Below are positions 54,799 to 62,327 of a stretch of DNA of 64,000 bases, piece after piece (the stretch's first letter is position 1; the number at the start of each line of letters is the position of its first letter). The notes beneath the pieces were generated by a model. It searched no databases. It was given only the letters and a program-made list of their open reading frames with translations, and was not told the origin of the DNA. Where the stretch lies: positions 4,657,501 to 4,721,500 of the forward strand of contig NZ_CP083954.1 of the NCBI RefSeq assembly GCF_006442975.2. The letters run 5' to 3'. Position numbers and translations under genes: made by a program. This stretch comes from Mesorhizobium sp. B2-1-1. GTDB lineage: Bacteria > Pseudomonadota > Alphaproteobacteria > Rhizobiales > Rhizobiaceae.

Positions 54799-55229
54799 AT
54801 CTCCCCCCTTGAGGGGGAGATGTCCGGCAGGACAGAGGGGGGCGAACCGCGATGACGCATAATCTCGTATCCGCCAACAACCGCCGCAATGCGCGCAGGA
54901 TGCGCAAGGTGATGACCGACGCCGAACTCAAGCTCTGGAATGAGATCAGGGCACATAGGTTGATGGGACTGGGGTTTCGGCGCCAGATGCCTATCGCCGG
55001 CCATATCGTCGACTTGCATGCCCGGACAAAAAGCTGGACCGTCCTGCGCTTCTGGAACGACGATGTTATCCGCGACATCGACAGTGTCTGCCAGCATGTC
55101 GTGATTGTGGCCGGGCTGGGCGGCGGGTGAGTTTCGCGGAGCGTTAGAGGTTGGACATTGGGCAAGGCCTGCGCTCCACGGCGCCCCCCTTCTGCCCTGC
55201 CGGGCATCTCCCCCTCTTGGGGGGGGATT
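54799..55229. repeat. Inverted GC-rich repeat arms flanking a DUF559 gene (locus 2)
   Basis: The left arm (54799-54844, ATCTCCCCCCTTGAGG to GAGGGGGGCG) and the right arm (55181-55229) are inverted near-copies of each other and of the arms at 4636-4814. The DUF559 gene lies exactly between them, seven bases after the left arm, and uses the arm's G-rich end as its ribosome binding site. Confidence 0.85.
54852..55130 (+). CDS. DUF559 protein lacking the central core
   Basis: A 92-aa protein with both ends of the DUF559 (Vsr-like endonuclease-fold) family: MRKVMTDAELKLWNEIRAHR and FRRQMPIAGHIVDL at the N-terminal side, TVLRFWNDDVIRDIDSVCQH at the C-terminal side. The middle portion expected in this family, which carries the acidic residue and the E-D-G core (in full-length members about 35-45 residues), is missing between VDLH and RTKSW. 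The frame is otherwise intact. It is probably an inactive remnant, and the short length is due to an internal deletion, not to a late start. Confidence 0.7.
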   Translation: MTHNLVSANNRRNARRMRKVMTDAELKLWNEIRAHRLMGLGFRRQMPIAGHIVDLHARTKSWTVLRFWNDDVIRDIDSVCQHVVIVAGLGGG

Positions 55230-55260
55230 GGCTGCTTGGAGGGCAGCGTCAATACAGCAA

Positions 55261-56301
55261 TCAATCCGGCCCGAATCCCGGGCTCGTCGCACTGCCATCA
55301 TCCAATTTCGACAGCCACTCGACCAGTGTCGGGCGGTAGCGCGTCAGCCCCTTGTAGGTGGCAAGCTCCTCGGGCAGGTCGCGGATGACGCGGTGCAGGC
55401 GGCGCGCCCATTTCGGTTGCGTCACCAGCTCGTCCATCTTGATCAGGTAGCAGCGGATCGGGAAGACGATGGCGTTGGAGCGCGGCAGGCGCCAGAAGCT
55501 CTGCAACTCGACGCGCAGATGCACCTTGTCGCCGACATTGTCGGGCGTCACCGTCGCCCGGTCCGGACCCCATTTGTGGTAATTCTCGGGGCTGGTGTCG
55601 AGGCGCGGATTGATGGTCATCGTCCAGTTGAGGCGACGCGCCGGCTTGCCTTGCTGGATGTTGGTGAGGAATTTCAGGGCGCGCGTGAAAATCCCCTTTT
55701 CGTGCGCCAGCGGCACCGGCGCGTGCCACTCGAAGAAGTTCATGCCGATGTCGAAGTCGAGCGACCAGTCGGCCTGGGTGGTGACCATGCCGGCATCCAT
55801 CCAAAGATTGCCGTCGCGCTGGTCGAGGATGCAGAAATCGCCCTGGCTCTGGCGGGTGATGTATTCCATCGGCCCGTAAGGCAAGGTCGAGGTGTCGCCG
55901 AAGGTGAAGGTGTCGTCGATGCCGAGCGGTCGGTTGATCCAGCGCCAGCGGTCGCCGTCTCGGGTCAGCGTGAAATGCTCGGGATAGCCCAGCGCCTGCT
56001 GCTCCATCAGAAGTTCGAGCAGATCCCAGCCGGCGAGCGTCATGTGCGGCAGCGACTGGCAGCGCAACGGATCCTCGGCCAGCACCAGAGCGCGGTCCTG
56101 CATCTCGGCGACATAGTGCTCATCGACATCTATCAGGTTTTCCAGCACGCTGCCCTTCGGACCGACGACATGCGGCTCGATGTTGACCGCATACATGTAG
56201 CTGTCTTCATGGAACGGAAACGGGAACCGCCTGATGTGCTCAGGGCTGTTCCTGAAGGTGAAGTCGTCGCGAAACGTTTCCTTGCGAAAGGTGATGCCCA
56301 A
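55261..56301 (-). CDS. Heme-dependent oxidative N-demethylase family protein (dimethylamine monooxygenase component)
   Basis: A 346-aa protein of the DUF3445 / HODM family, described as heme-dependent oxidative N-demethylase. Visible features include FPFPFHEDSYMYAVNIEPHV near residue 26 and the histidine-containing FFEWHAPVPLAHEKG near residue 188. It is the last gene of the dmm operon, nine bases after the reductase gene. In the described system this component with the others converts dimethylamine to methylamine and formaldehyde; the exact letter (DmmC or other) for this subunit is not assigned here. Confidence 0.82.
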   Translation of the reverse strand: MGITFRKETFRDDFTFRNSPEHIRRFPFPFHEDSYMYAVNIEPHVVGPKGSVLENLIDVDEHYVAEMQDRALVLAEDPLRCQSLPHMTLAGWDLLELLMEQQALGYPEHFTLTRDGDRWRWINRPLGIDDTFTFGDTSTLPYGPMEYITRQSQGDFCILDQRDGNLWMDAGMVTTQADWSLDFDIGMNFFEWHAPVPLAHEKGIFTRALKFLTNIQQGKPARRLNWTMTINPRLDTSPENYHKWGPDRATVTPDNVGDKVHLRVELQSFWRLPRSNAIVFPIRCYLIKMDELVTQPKWARRLHRVIRDLPEELATYKGLTRYRPTLVEWLSKLDDGSATSPGFGPD

Positions 56302-56310
56302 GCTCGCCTC

Positions 56311-57276
56311 CTATCTTTCCAACACCAGCGATTTGCCTTCGAAGCGCGACACGCACGGCATGATCTTGCAGCCGGAGCGATGATCTTCCTCGCTCAGCCA
56401 ATGGTCGTTGTGGATGAACTTGCCGTCGGACGCGATGACGTTGGTCTCGCACTGGCCGCAGACGCCGCCGCGGCAAAGATAGGGCGGATCGACGCCGGCC
56501 GCCTCGATCGCCTCGAGCAGGCTCTGCTGCTCGCCGACGCGGATGGTCTTGCCGCTGATTGCCAGCGTCACGTCGAAGGGCAATCCCGGCTGCGGTGCCG
56601 CGAAATGCTCGAAATGCACGGTCTCCGGTGGCCAGCCAAGCGCGGCGGCGCGCTCGCGCACCCAGCCGATCATGCCTGCCGGACCGCAGACATAGAGATG
56701 CGTGCCGAGCGGCTGCGACGACAGCAGCCGGTCGAGGTCTATGCGTTCCCCGCGGTCGTCGTGATAGAGCCGGACCCGGCGGCCGTAACGCTGTTGCAGC
56801 ACATCGGCATAAGTGCCGAGCGAAGCCGTGCGGCAGGTGTAGTGCAGTTCGAAATTGCCGCCCTCGCCCGCCAACTGCGCGGTCTGGGCCATGAAGGGCG
56901 TGATGCCGATGCCGCCGGCCAGCATCAAATGTTTCTTCGCCCTGAGATCGAGCGAGAACAGATTGACGGGATAGGAGATCACCATCTCCAGCCCGGGCCT
57001 GACGCTCCGGTGCATGAACAGCGAGCCGCCCCGGCCGACATCGTCGCGACGTATCGAGATCGTGTATTCGCGCGTGTCGAGCGGCGAGCCCATCAGCGAA
57101 TAGGGATTGAGCCTTGTGCGGTCGCCGTCGCGCATCTCGACCACGACATGGGCACCGCCTGAAAAGGTCGGCAACAGCTCGCCGTCGCGGCGGCGGAAAT
57201 GAAAGCGGGTGACCAGCTCGTTGACGGGAACAACATCGCTGACGACGACGTCGAGTTTGGTGGTGCCGGTGCTCAT
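56311..57276 (-). CDS. Phthalate-dioxygenase-type reductase of the dmm operon (PDR/VanB family)
   Basis: A 321-aa reductase with an FMN/FAD-binding barrel (residues 1-100: RLNPYSLMG and REYTISIRR), an NAD domain (GGIGITPFMA near residue 121, VCGPAGMIG near residue 196) and a C-terminal plant-type [2Fe-2S] ferredoxin domain. Its cysteines are C268, C273 and C276 with a fourth at C303 or C308. It would feed electrons from NAD(P)H to the heme component. The open frame is longer, but ATG 57276 follows AGGAGG and overlaps the previous gene by four bases. DmmB is the likely name. Confidence 0.85.
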   Translation of the reverse strand: MSTGTTKLDVVVSDVVPVNELVTRFHFRRRDGELLPTFSGGAHVVVEMRDGDRTRLNPYSLMGSPLDTREYTISIRRDDVGRGGSLFMHRSVRPGLEMVISYPVNLFSLDLRAKKHLMLAGGIGITPFMAQTAQLAGEGGNFELHYTCRTASLGTYADVLQQRYGRRVRLYHDDRGERIDLDRLLSSQPLGTHLYVCGPAGMIGWVRERAAALGWPPETVHFEHFAAPQPGLPFDVTLAISGKTIRVGEQQSLLEAIEAAGVDPPYLCRGGVCGQCETNVIASDGKFIHNDHWLSEEDHRSGCKIMPCVSRFEGKSLVLER

Positions 57277-57869
57277 CGGAAGACCTCCTCGATCGGAGGA
57301 ATTTCGCTGCGATCCTCGGCATTGATGCAGACGCCCTGGAACGCCGCCAGCCGCCGCGAATAGTGGTCGCGTACCAGAAGTAGCAGGCCGCAATGCGAGC
57401 AGGTGGCGGGTTGCGTCGTTACATTCTCGGTGATGCCCTTGCAATGCACGCACTGCACGCGGCGCGCCAGCGAGCCGCGATGTTCGGTCTGGATCGCGGT
57501 GTGGTCGATGCCGGCATCGAGCGCCACCTGCATGGCCTGGCCGATCAGCCCTTCGGTACCGGCGAGATAGAGGCGCAGGCCCATATGCGCGTTATCAAGC
57601 GTCTGTTTCAGCCGCGGCAGCAGGCTGGCGAAGGACGGCGCCTGGTGGAAGCGCGCCGGTTTCAGCGCTTCGAGAGCGGCGACATGCTTGTCGTCCGGCC
57701 CGGGAATGAAGACGATCTCGGCACCGTCGAAGAACCTGTCCGGAGCCGTTTTGGCCATGTCCGCTATCGCGAGCGCACCCTCGGCATCGGCGATGAAAAG
57801 ATGATGCTTGCCGGGCTGCGGCGACAAGGTTCCGTAGACGGGCCGGCTGATGATCGACTTGGCTGCCAT
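57273..57869 (-). CDS. dmmA: Dimethylamine monooxygenase subunit DmmA family protein
   Basis: A 198-aa protein of the DmmA family. The N-terminal 130 residues form an alpha/beta region (HHLFIADAEGALAIADMAK, RLYLAGTEGLIGQAMQVALD), and a CxxC-x13-CxxC zinc-ribbon or rubredoxin-like element follows with C140, C143, C157 and C160. It is a subunit of dimethylamine monooxygenase, probably for electron transfer or assembly. It overlaps the reductase gene by four bases and follows the GcvT-like gene by 40 bases. Confidence 0.82.
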   Translation of the reverse strand: MAAKSIISRPVYGTLSPQPGKHHLFIADAEGALAIADMAKTAPDRFFDGAEIVFIPGPDDKHVAALEALKPARFHQAPSFASLLPRLKQTLDNAHMGLRLYLAGTEGLIGQAMQVALDAGIDHTAIQTEHRGSLARRVQCVHCKGITENVTTQPATCSHCGLLLLVRDHYSRRLAAFQGVCINAEDRSEIPPIEEVFR

Positions 57870-57909
57870 TCTCTGCTTCGTGCCTCGAACCCTCGCCTTC
57901 GACTATGCC

Positions 57910-59043
57910 TCAGCCTTTCGCCGTGCGCTTGGTCTTCTTTGGGTCATCGAACGGCAATGGCTGCGCCGTCGCCTTGATCGATCCGCTCCTGTTGCGGATC
58001 TCGAGCCTTGTGTCCTTGACGGCGCAGTCGACGTCGAGGCGGACGATGCCCATCGATTTCTCGACCAGCGGCGAATACATGGCGCAGGTGACGACGCCGA
58101 CTTTCTTCCCATCGCGATAGACCGGGGCGCCCTCGTCGGCCGGCTCCTTGCCGTCGAGCAACACGCCATAGATCTTGAAGCGCTCCTTGCCCTTGAGACG
58201 GTAGTGCTCCTCGGCGCCGCGAAAGCCGGTCTTGCCCGGGCTGACGGTGAAGTCGAGGCCGAGTTCCCACAGCGTGTCGCCGGGGCCTTCATTCTCGAAC
58301 GGATATTTCTGCGAATTGTCGTAGGGATAGAACAGGAGATAGCTCTCGACGCGCAGCATGTCGAGCGTGGTGAAGCGGCACGGGATAATGCCGGCGCTCT
58401 TGCCCTCGTCGAGGATCCTGTCCCAGATCGTGCCGGCATCCTGGCCGCGGCAGAAGATTTCATAGCCGCGCTCGCCGGTATAGCCGGTGCGCGAGATCAT
58501 CACCGGAAAACCGAAGAGCTGCGTCTGCATGTGATGGAAATAGTTGAGGTCGCGAATGCCCGGCACGTGCCTGGCAAGATAGTCGACCGCCGCCGGCCCC
58601 TGCAGCGAGAGGTCGTGCAGATTGTCGTCGAAGCGCAGCGACACGTCCCTGCCCATCGCCGCCCGCTGCAACTCCTCATGTCCGGTTCCCGAGCCATGCA
58701 CCACCATCCAGCTATTCGGCCCGGTGCGGTAGAGGATGCAGTCGTCGGTGAATTTTCCCGCCTCGTTGAGCATGCAGGCATAGGCCGATTTGCCGGGATA
58801 GATTTTTTCGACGTCGCGCGTGGTGGCGAGATCGATGAGGTGCGAGGCGTGCGGGCCTGTGATGTGGACCTTCTTCAGGCCCGAGACATCCATCAGCCCG
58901 GCCTTGGTGCGGATAGCGATGTATTCCTCGTCGGCATCCTTGTCGTAGGTCCAGGCGGTGCCCATGCCGCTCCAGTCTTCGAGTTTCGAACCCAGCGCGC
59001 GATGGCGATCCGCCAGGGTTGAAAATCTCCAGGATGCCGTCAT
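57910..59043 (-). CDS. GcvT-like aminomethyltransferase of the dmm operon
   Basis: A 377-aa tetrahydrofolate-binding GcvT-family protein (T-protein fold): GLMDVSGLKKVHITGPHASH near residue 50, PFENEGPGDTLWELG near residue 248 and the C-terminal VGVVTCAMYSPLVEKSMGIV near residue 312. It is the first gene of the four-gene dmm operon. It likely transfers the released C1 unit (formaldehyde level) to tetrahydrofolate, giving methylene-THF. It is not a Tdm: it has only the GcvT part, without the N-terminal domain of TMAO demethylase. ATG 59043 follows GGAGG. Confidence 0.82.
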   Translation of the reverse strand: MTASWRFSTLADRHRALGSKLEDWSGMGTAWTYDKDADEEYIAIRTKAGLMDVSGLKKVHITGPHASHLIDLATTRDVEKIYPGKSAYACMLNEAGKFTDDCILYRTGPNSWMVVHGSGTGHEELQRAAMGRDVSLRFDDNLHDLSLQGPAAVDYLARHVPGIRDLNYFHHMQTQLFGFPVMISRTGYTGERGYEIFCRGQDAGTIWDRILDEGKSAGIIPCRFTTLDMLRVESYLLFYPYDNSQKYPFENEGPGDTLWELGLDFTVSPGKTGFRGAEEHYRLKGKERFKIYGVLLDGKEPADEGAPVYRDGKKVGVVTCAMYSPLVEKSMGIVRLDVDCAVKDTRLEIRNRSGSIKATAQPLPFDDPKKTKRTAKG

Positions 59044-59158
59044 CCGATCCTCCGTTCGATATTTTGATTATGTTCCCTGCTCCTGTGCGCGCGGGCTGGA
59101 GCTTTGAGCGAATATTGATCGCAAACGCGTGGGGCCTGCAATCCCCTGAAAGCAAATA

Positions 59159-59172
59159 ATTTCATTGTCAGG
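59159..59172 (-). promoter_or_regulatory. Operator candidate ahead of dmm (motif B)
   Basis: ATTTCATTGTCAGG in plus orientation matches the tmm element AATTTCACTGGCAG in 10 of 12 core positions. It lies 116 bases before the dmm start codon and about 90 bases from motif C. Confidence 0.4.
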
Positions 59173-59219
59173 CAAAATTCGTCATCCGAACAAGACGGTT
59201 AACTCTGCGTAAATTCGCC

Positions 59220-59278
59220 TTGACAATTTCCGAATTCGGTCTGAATTTATGAAAAAAATTTCACTCTCTTGAAAGAGA
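59220..59278 (+). promoter_or_regulatory. Promoter and operator candidate of the permease operon (motif C)
   Basis: TTGACA (59220-59225) is a consensus -35 element with GAATTT about 17 bases on. The element AAATTTCACTCTCTTGAAAG at 59256-59275 follows and includes the inverted TCTCTT-GA-AAGAGA. It sits at the expected transcription start of the operon beginning at 59327 and carries the ATTTCACT core shared with tmm. The remaining gap (59044-59158) shows no other feature. Confidence 0.5.
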
Positions 59279-59326
59279 ACGGCGGACGGTGGATTCGGAA
59301 CCGGACGTCGAAAAAGGGGAAAACCG

Positions 59327-59608
59327 ATGTCAGACCTGCAGCAGCGCATCGAGGCGCTGTACCGTTCCGACTTGCGCGGATCCGCGCTCCTGATCGTCTG
59401 CCTGTGGGCGACGATCCTCTTCGTCCTCTTCATGACATGGCCGCATATCCCGCATGACGGCATCAAGGCCGTCGTCGCGATTGCCGCCGCCGCGGTGCTG
59501 ATCTTCAACACGGCGGCGATCCTGGCCATGGTCAACCACTACAAGGAGGACAAGGAGTTCATCTACGGGCTCGACATCAAGAATTACGACCGCAACCGCA
59601 AATCCTGA
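59327..59608 (+). CDS. Small membrane protein 1, two helices
   Basis: I do not recognise this 93-aa protein. It has two hydrophobic segments (SALLIVCLWATILFVLFMTW and AVVAIAAAAVLIFNTAAILA, residues 19-70) and a charged C-terminal tail ending GLDIKNYDRNRKS. It is the first gene of an operon with two more small membrane proteins and an APC-type permease; the gap to the next gene is exactly 14 bases, as are the following two. Location between dmm and mgs suggests a role with methylated amines. Confidence 0.75.
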   Translation: MSDLQQRIEALYRSDLRGSALLIVCLWATILFVLFMTWPHIPHDGIKAVVAIAAAAVLIFNTAAILAMVNHYKEDKEFIYGLDIKNYDRNRKS

Positions 59609-59622
59609 GGGGGGAGAGAAGC

Positions 59623-60000
59623 ATGTCCCGCTACACGCCGCCGCAACAGAGCAAGGCCGGGCAGGTCTTCGATATCGCCGTCGTCGTGGTCGCCATCTTC
59701 GTGGCGCTGTGGCTGCCGCTGAAACTGGGATTGGCGGGAGCAGCCAAGTCCATCGATGCGCTCGACGCCAAGACCTGGGAGGCGCTCGGCCAGAACCCGA
59801 CCATGGCGTCGATTTGGGAAAGGCTCGGCTATACGCCCGAGACCGCGCACGACATCATCCAGAACCGTTTCCACTACATCATCGACTGGCCGACGCTGGT
59901 TGTCATGGCAGCCGTGTTGATCGGTTATTTCGTGTTCCTGTTCCGGGCATCGGACCGTGAATATCGCGACGTCATCAACGAGAAGTTCGACGAGAAATAA
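59623..60000 (+). CDS. Small membrane protein 2, two helices
   Basis: A 125-aa protein that I do not recognise. It has a hydrophobic helix at about residues 17-38 (FDIAVVVVAIFVALWLPLKL) and a second at about 87-106 (WPTLVVMAAVLIGYFVFLF), with a polar loop of about 45 residues between them (DALDAKTWEALGQNP, WERLGYTPETAHDI). The C-terminal tail is acidic and basic mixed (DREYRDVINEKFDEK). GGGGGGAGAG precedes ATG 59623. It is likely a partner of the following genes in the membrane. Confidence 0.78.
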   Translation: MSRYTPPQQSKAGQVFDIAVVVVAIFVALWLPLKLGLAGAAKSIDALDAKTWEALGQNPTMASIWERLGYTPETAHDIIQNRFHYIIDWPTLVVMAAVLIGYFVFLFRASDREYRDVINEKFDEK

Positions 60001-60014
60001 TCCGGGGACAGACC

Positions 60015-60176
60015 ATGTGGATAGTACTCTCTTACGCATGCTGGGGCATCTCGATCGTGCTTGCGCTGTGGATGCTCTACGATTGGTTCAAGGTCGATAC
60101 GACCTACTCCGAGGATGTGCTGACGTCCTCGCGCGAAGGCGAACTTGAAGCCGCTTCCGAAAAACACCGGATCTGA
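60015..60176 (+). CDS. Small membrane protein 3, one helix, 53 aa
   Basis: A very short gene: ATG 60015 to TGA 60174-60176, 53 residues. It starts MWIVLSYACWGISIVLALWM, so a single N-terminal helix is clear, followed by LYDWFKVDTTYSEDVLTSSR and an acidic/basic tail. CGGGGAC lies upstream. Its 14-base gaps on both sides and the same frame-independent spacing as its neighbours make it a real operon member. It is the kind of gene automated calling tends to miss. Function unknown. Confidence 0.7.
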   Translation: MWIVLSYACWGISIVLALWMLYDWFKVDTTYSEDVLTSSREGELEAASEKHRI

Positions 60177-60190
60177 GTGGGGATTGATCG

Positions 60191-61594
60191 ATGACGGTCG
60201 TGGTTGAAACTGCGGGTTCGGCAACAAATGGCGACAGGGTCTCGCTGCTTCGGGTGCTTGGCCCGGCCCATGTCTGGGCGTTGGGTGTGGGCATCGTCCT
60301 GGTCGGCGAGTTCACCGGCTGGAATTTCTCCGCCGACAAGGGCGGCGCGCTTGCCGCGCTGATCGTCTGCTGGGTCGTCGGGCTGCTCTATACCTCGGTC
60401 GCCATGATCGATTCCGAAGTGACGTCGACGGTCGCCGCCGCGGGCGGCCAATATGCGCAGGCCAAGCACATCGTCGGGCCGCTGATGGCCTTCAACGTCG
60501 CGCTGTTCCTGGTCTTTGCCTACACCATGCTCGAAGTGTCGGACGCCATCCTGCTCGGCGACACGATCGTCGCCAAGGCGGGCGTCGAGGGCCTCACCCA
60601 CAACTCCTTCATCGCCGCCACCATCGTCGTCCTGGCATGGCTTAACTATCGCGGCGTGCTGATGACGCTCAACGTCAACTTCGTCATCACCGCGATTGCC
60701 TACATCTCCATCGTCATCCTGTTCTTCTCGGTCAGCCCGTGGACGCAAGGCGCGGTGCTCAAGCTCAACGAGTTGGTCACCCCAGAGAACGCGCTGCCCT
60801 ATGGCTGGATCGGCGTCATCGCCGCTTTCCAGTTCGGCATCTGGTACTATCTCGGCATCGAGGGCACCACGCAGGCGGCCGAGGAAGTGCGCTCGCCCGC
60901 GCGCTCGCTGCCTTATGGCACGATGGCCGGCATGATCACGCTTCTGATCGCCGCCGCCATGACCTGGTATGTCTGCGCCTCGCTGATGCCCTGGGAATAT
61001 CTCGGCATCACTTATTATCCGCTGTGGGACGCCGGCAAGCTGACCGGCAACCCGCTGCTGGAAAACCTGCTGTTCATCGCCACGCTGCTTGCCGCACTGG
61101 CGTCCGCCAATGGCTGCATCAACGACGCGGCGCGCGCCTGGTTCTCGCTCGGCCGCGATCGCTACCTGCCGAGCTGGTTCTCGGCGGTGCACCCGAGATA
61201 CCGCACACCCTACCGCTCGATCCTGTTCCTGCTGCCGATCGCGCTCGCCTTCGCCTTCATCGCCGACCTCAACCAGGCGATTACTTTCTCGATCCTGTCT
61301 GGCGTGCTGCAATATACGTTCATGAGCATCAACATCATGATGTTCCGGAAGAAGTGGCCGCTGGGCTCCATCCGCCGCGGCTACACGCATCCCTTCCACC
61401 CGCTGCCGGCGATCGTCTTGTTCTGCCTGTGCGTGGTGACCTTCTTCGCCATCTTCCTCGGCTTCGGCTCGCAGCTCATCGCCATGGTCGCGTTCTATTT
61501 CCTGATCTCGCTGTGGTTCCATTTCTACCGCTACAAATTCGTACGGCGCGGCGACCAGTTCACCATGCCGTGGCCGAAACCGCAGGGCTATTGA
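60191..61594 (+). CDS. APC-family permease, ethanolamine-permease-like
   Basis: A 467-aa APC-superfamily transporter with about 12 helices. The N-terminal RVLGPAHVWALGVGIVLVGE and FTGWNFSADKGG resemble ethanolamine permeases (EAT group). Other typical segments are AAGGQYAQAKHIVGP near residue 82 and YYLGIEGTTQAAEEVRSPAR near residue 219. The substrate is inferred to be a small amine or amino acid, for example a methylated amine or N-methylglutamate, from its position between dmm and mgs. The three small membrane proteins just upstream may be its accessory subunits. Confidence 0.82.
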   Translation: MTVVVETAGSATNGDRVSLLRVLGPAHVWALGVGIVLVGEFTGWNFSADKGGALAALIVCWVVGLLYTSVAMIDSEVTSTVAAAGGQYAQAKHIVGPLMAFNVALFLVFAYTMLEVSDAILLGDTIVAKAGVEGLTHNSFIAATIVVLAWLNYRGVLMTLNVNFVITAIAYISIVILFFSVSPWTQGAVLKLNELVTPENALPYGWIGVIAAFQFGIWYYLGIEGTTQAAEEVRSPARSLPYGTMAGMITLLIAAAMTWYVCASLMPWEYLGITYYPLWDAGKLTGNPLLENLLFIATLLAALASANGCINDAARAWFSLGRDRYLPSWFSAVHPRYRTPYRSILFLLPIALAFAFIADLNQAITFSILSGVLQYTFMSINIMMFRKKWPLGSIRRGYTHPFHPLPAIVLFCLCVVTFFAIFLGFGSQLIAMVAFYFLISLWFHFYRYKFVRRGDQFTMPWPKPQGY

Positions 61595-61601
61595 TGGGAG
61601 T

Positions 61602-61626
61602 AGGCCCGTCCGAATTGGGCGGGCCT
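61602..61626 (+). other. Hairpin after the permease gene
   Basis: AGGCCCG and CGGGCCT are perfect seven-base arms around an 11-base loop, seven bases after the permease stop. It may weaken transcription into the next genes or stabilise the permease mRNA. Confidence 0.45.
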
Positions 61627-61637
61627 GGCATGACGAA

Positions 61638-62327
61638 ATGTCCGAGGTGACGTCAGCACTGCTTGCCGGGGCGGCTGTCCTGGCTCTCGTCCTGCATTTT
61701 GCCTGGCTGGCACGCCGCAGCCGCAACAGGGCTGCCGTGGCACGCGCCGCCGACCAGGCCAGCATCCGCGCCGTCATTGCCGACGCCGAAGATGTCTCGG
61801 ACGGTACTGCCGGCGTCATCACCTGGGAAGGCTCGTGGAATGGCCAGCGCGTGCAGCTGCGCACCATCGTCGACACGCTGGCGACGAGAAAGCTGCCGGC
61901 GCGCTGGCTCAGCGTATCGATAACGGAGAAAACAGTCGTGCCCGGCACGTTCGACATGATGATGCGGCCGGGCTCGCCGACGACGTTCTCCAATTTCGAC
62001 CATCTCGACCACACGCTGCCGAAGGCGCCCGGCTTTCCCGCCGAGGCGGTGCTTCGAACGGACCGCAGAGGCGTGCGCTTCCCGCAAAACATCATCGCCG
62101 ACCATCTGGAGCCCTTTTCAGAAGGACGCGCCAAGGAGCTACTGATCACGCCAAAGGGTGTGCGTATCGTCTGGCTGCTGGCCGAAGCCGAGCGGGCCCG
62201 CTACGGTGTCTTCCGGCAAGCCGCTTTCGGTGACGCGCAAATCGACCCGGCGCTGATCTCGCGGCTGCTCGTATCCCTTTCGGGACTGCGCGACGCGATC
62301 AACAGGAACGAACGGAAAGCGGCATGA
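61638..62327 (+). CDS. Uncharacterised membrane-anchored protein
   Basis: A 229-aa protein I do not recognise. It has one N-terminal helix (SALLAGAAVLALVLHFAWLA, residues 6-25) followed by a basic stretch (RRSRNRAAVARAAD) and a soluble domain of about 180 residues with strand-rich segments (AGVITWEGSWNGQRVQLRTI, RWLSVSITEKTVVPGTFDMM). The domain has no catalytic motif I can name. It is coupled by a four-base overlap to the next gene and separated from the permease by a hairpin. Its soluble part may face the cytoplasm by the positive-inside rule. Confidence 0.7.
   Translation: MSEVTSALLAGAAVLALVLHFAWLARRSRNRAAVARAADQASIRAVIADAEDVSDGTAGVITWEGSWNGQRVQLRTIVDTLATRKLPARWLSVSITEKTVVPGTFDMMMRPGSPTTFSNFDHLDHTLPKAPGFPAEAVLRTDRRGVRFPQNIIADHLEPFSEGRAKELLITPKGVRIVWLLAEAERARYGVFRQAAFGDAQIDPALISRLLVSLSGLRDAINRNERKAA

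Noticed and set aside
57850-59022. Plus-strand frame of 390 codons over the GcvT-like gene
   Set aside because: It is a shadow of the minus-strand aminomethyltransferase, which has clear family motifs and a ribosome binding site.
57910-59043. TMAO demethylase (Tdm) for the GcvT-like gene
   Set aside because: Tdm has an additional N-terminal domain and is about twice this length; this protein is a GcvT-only form at the head of the dmm operon.
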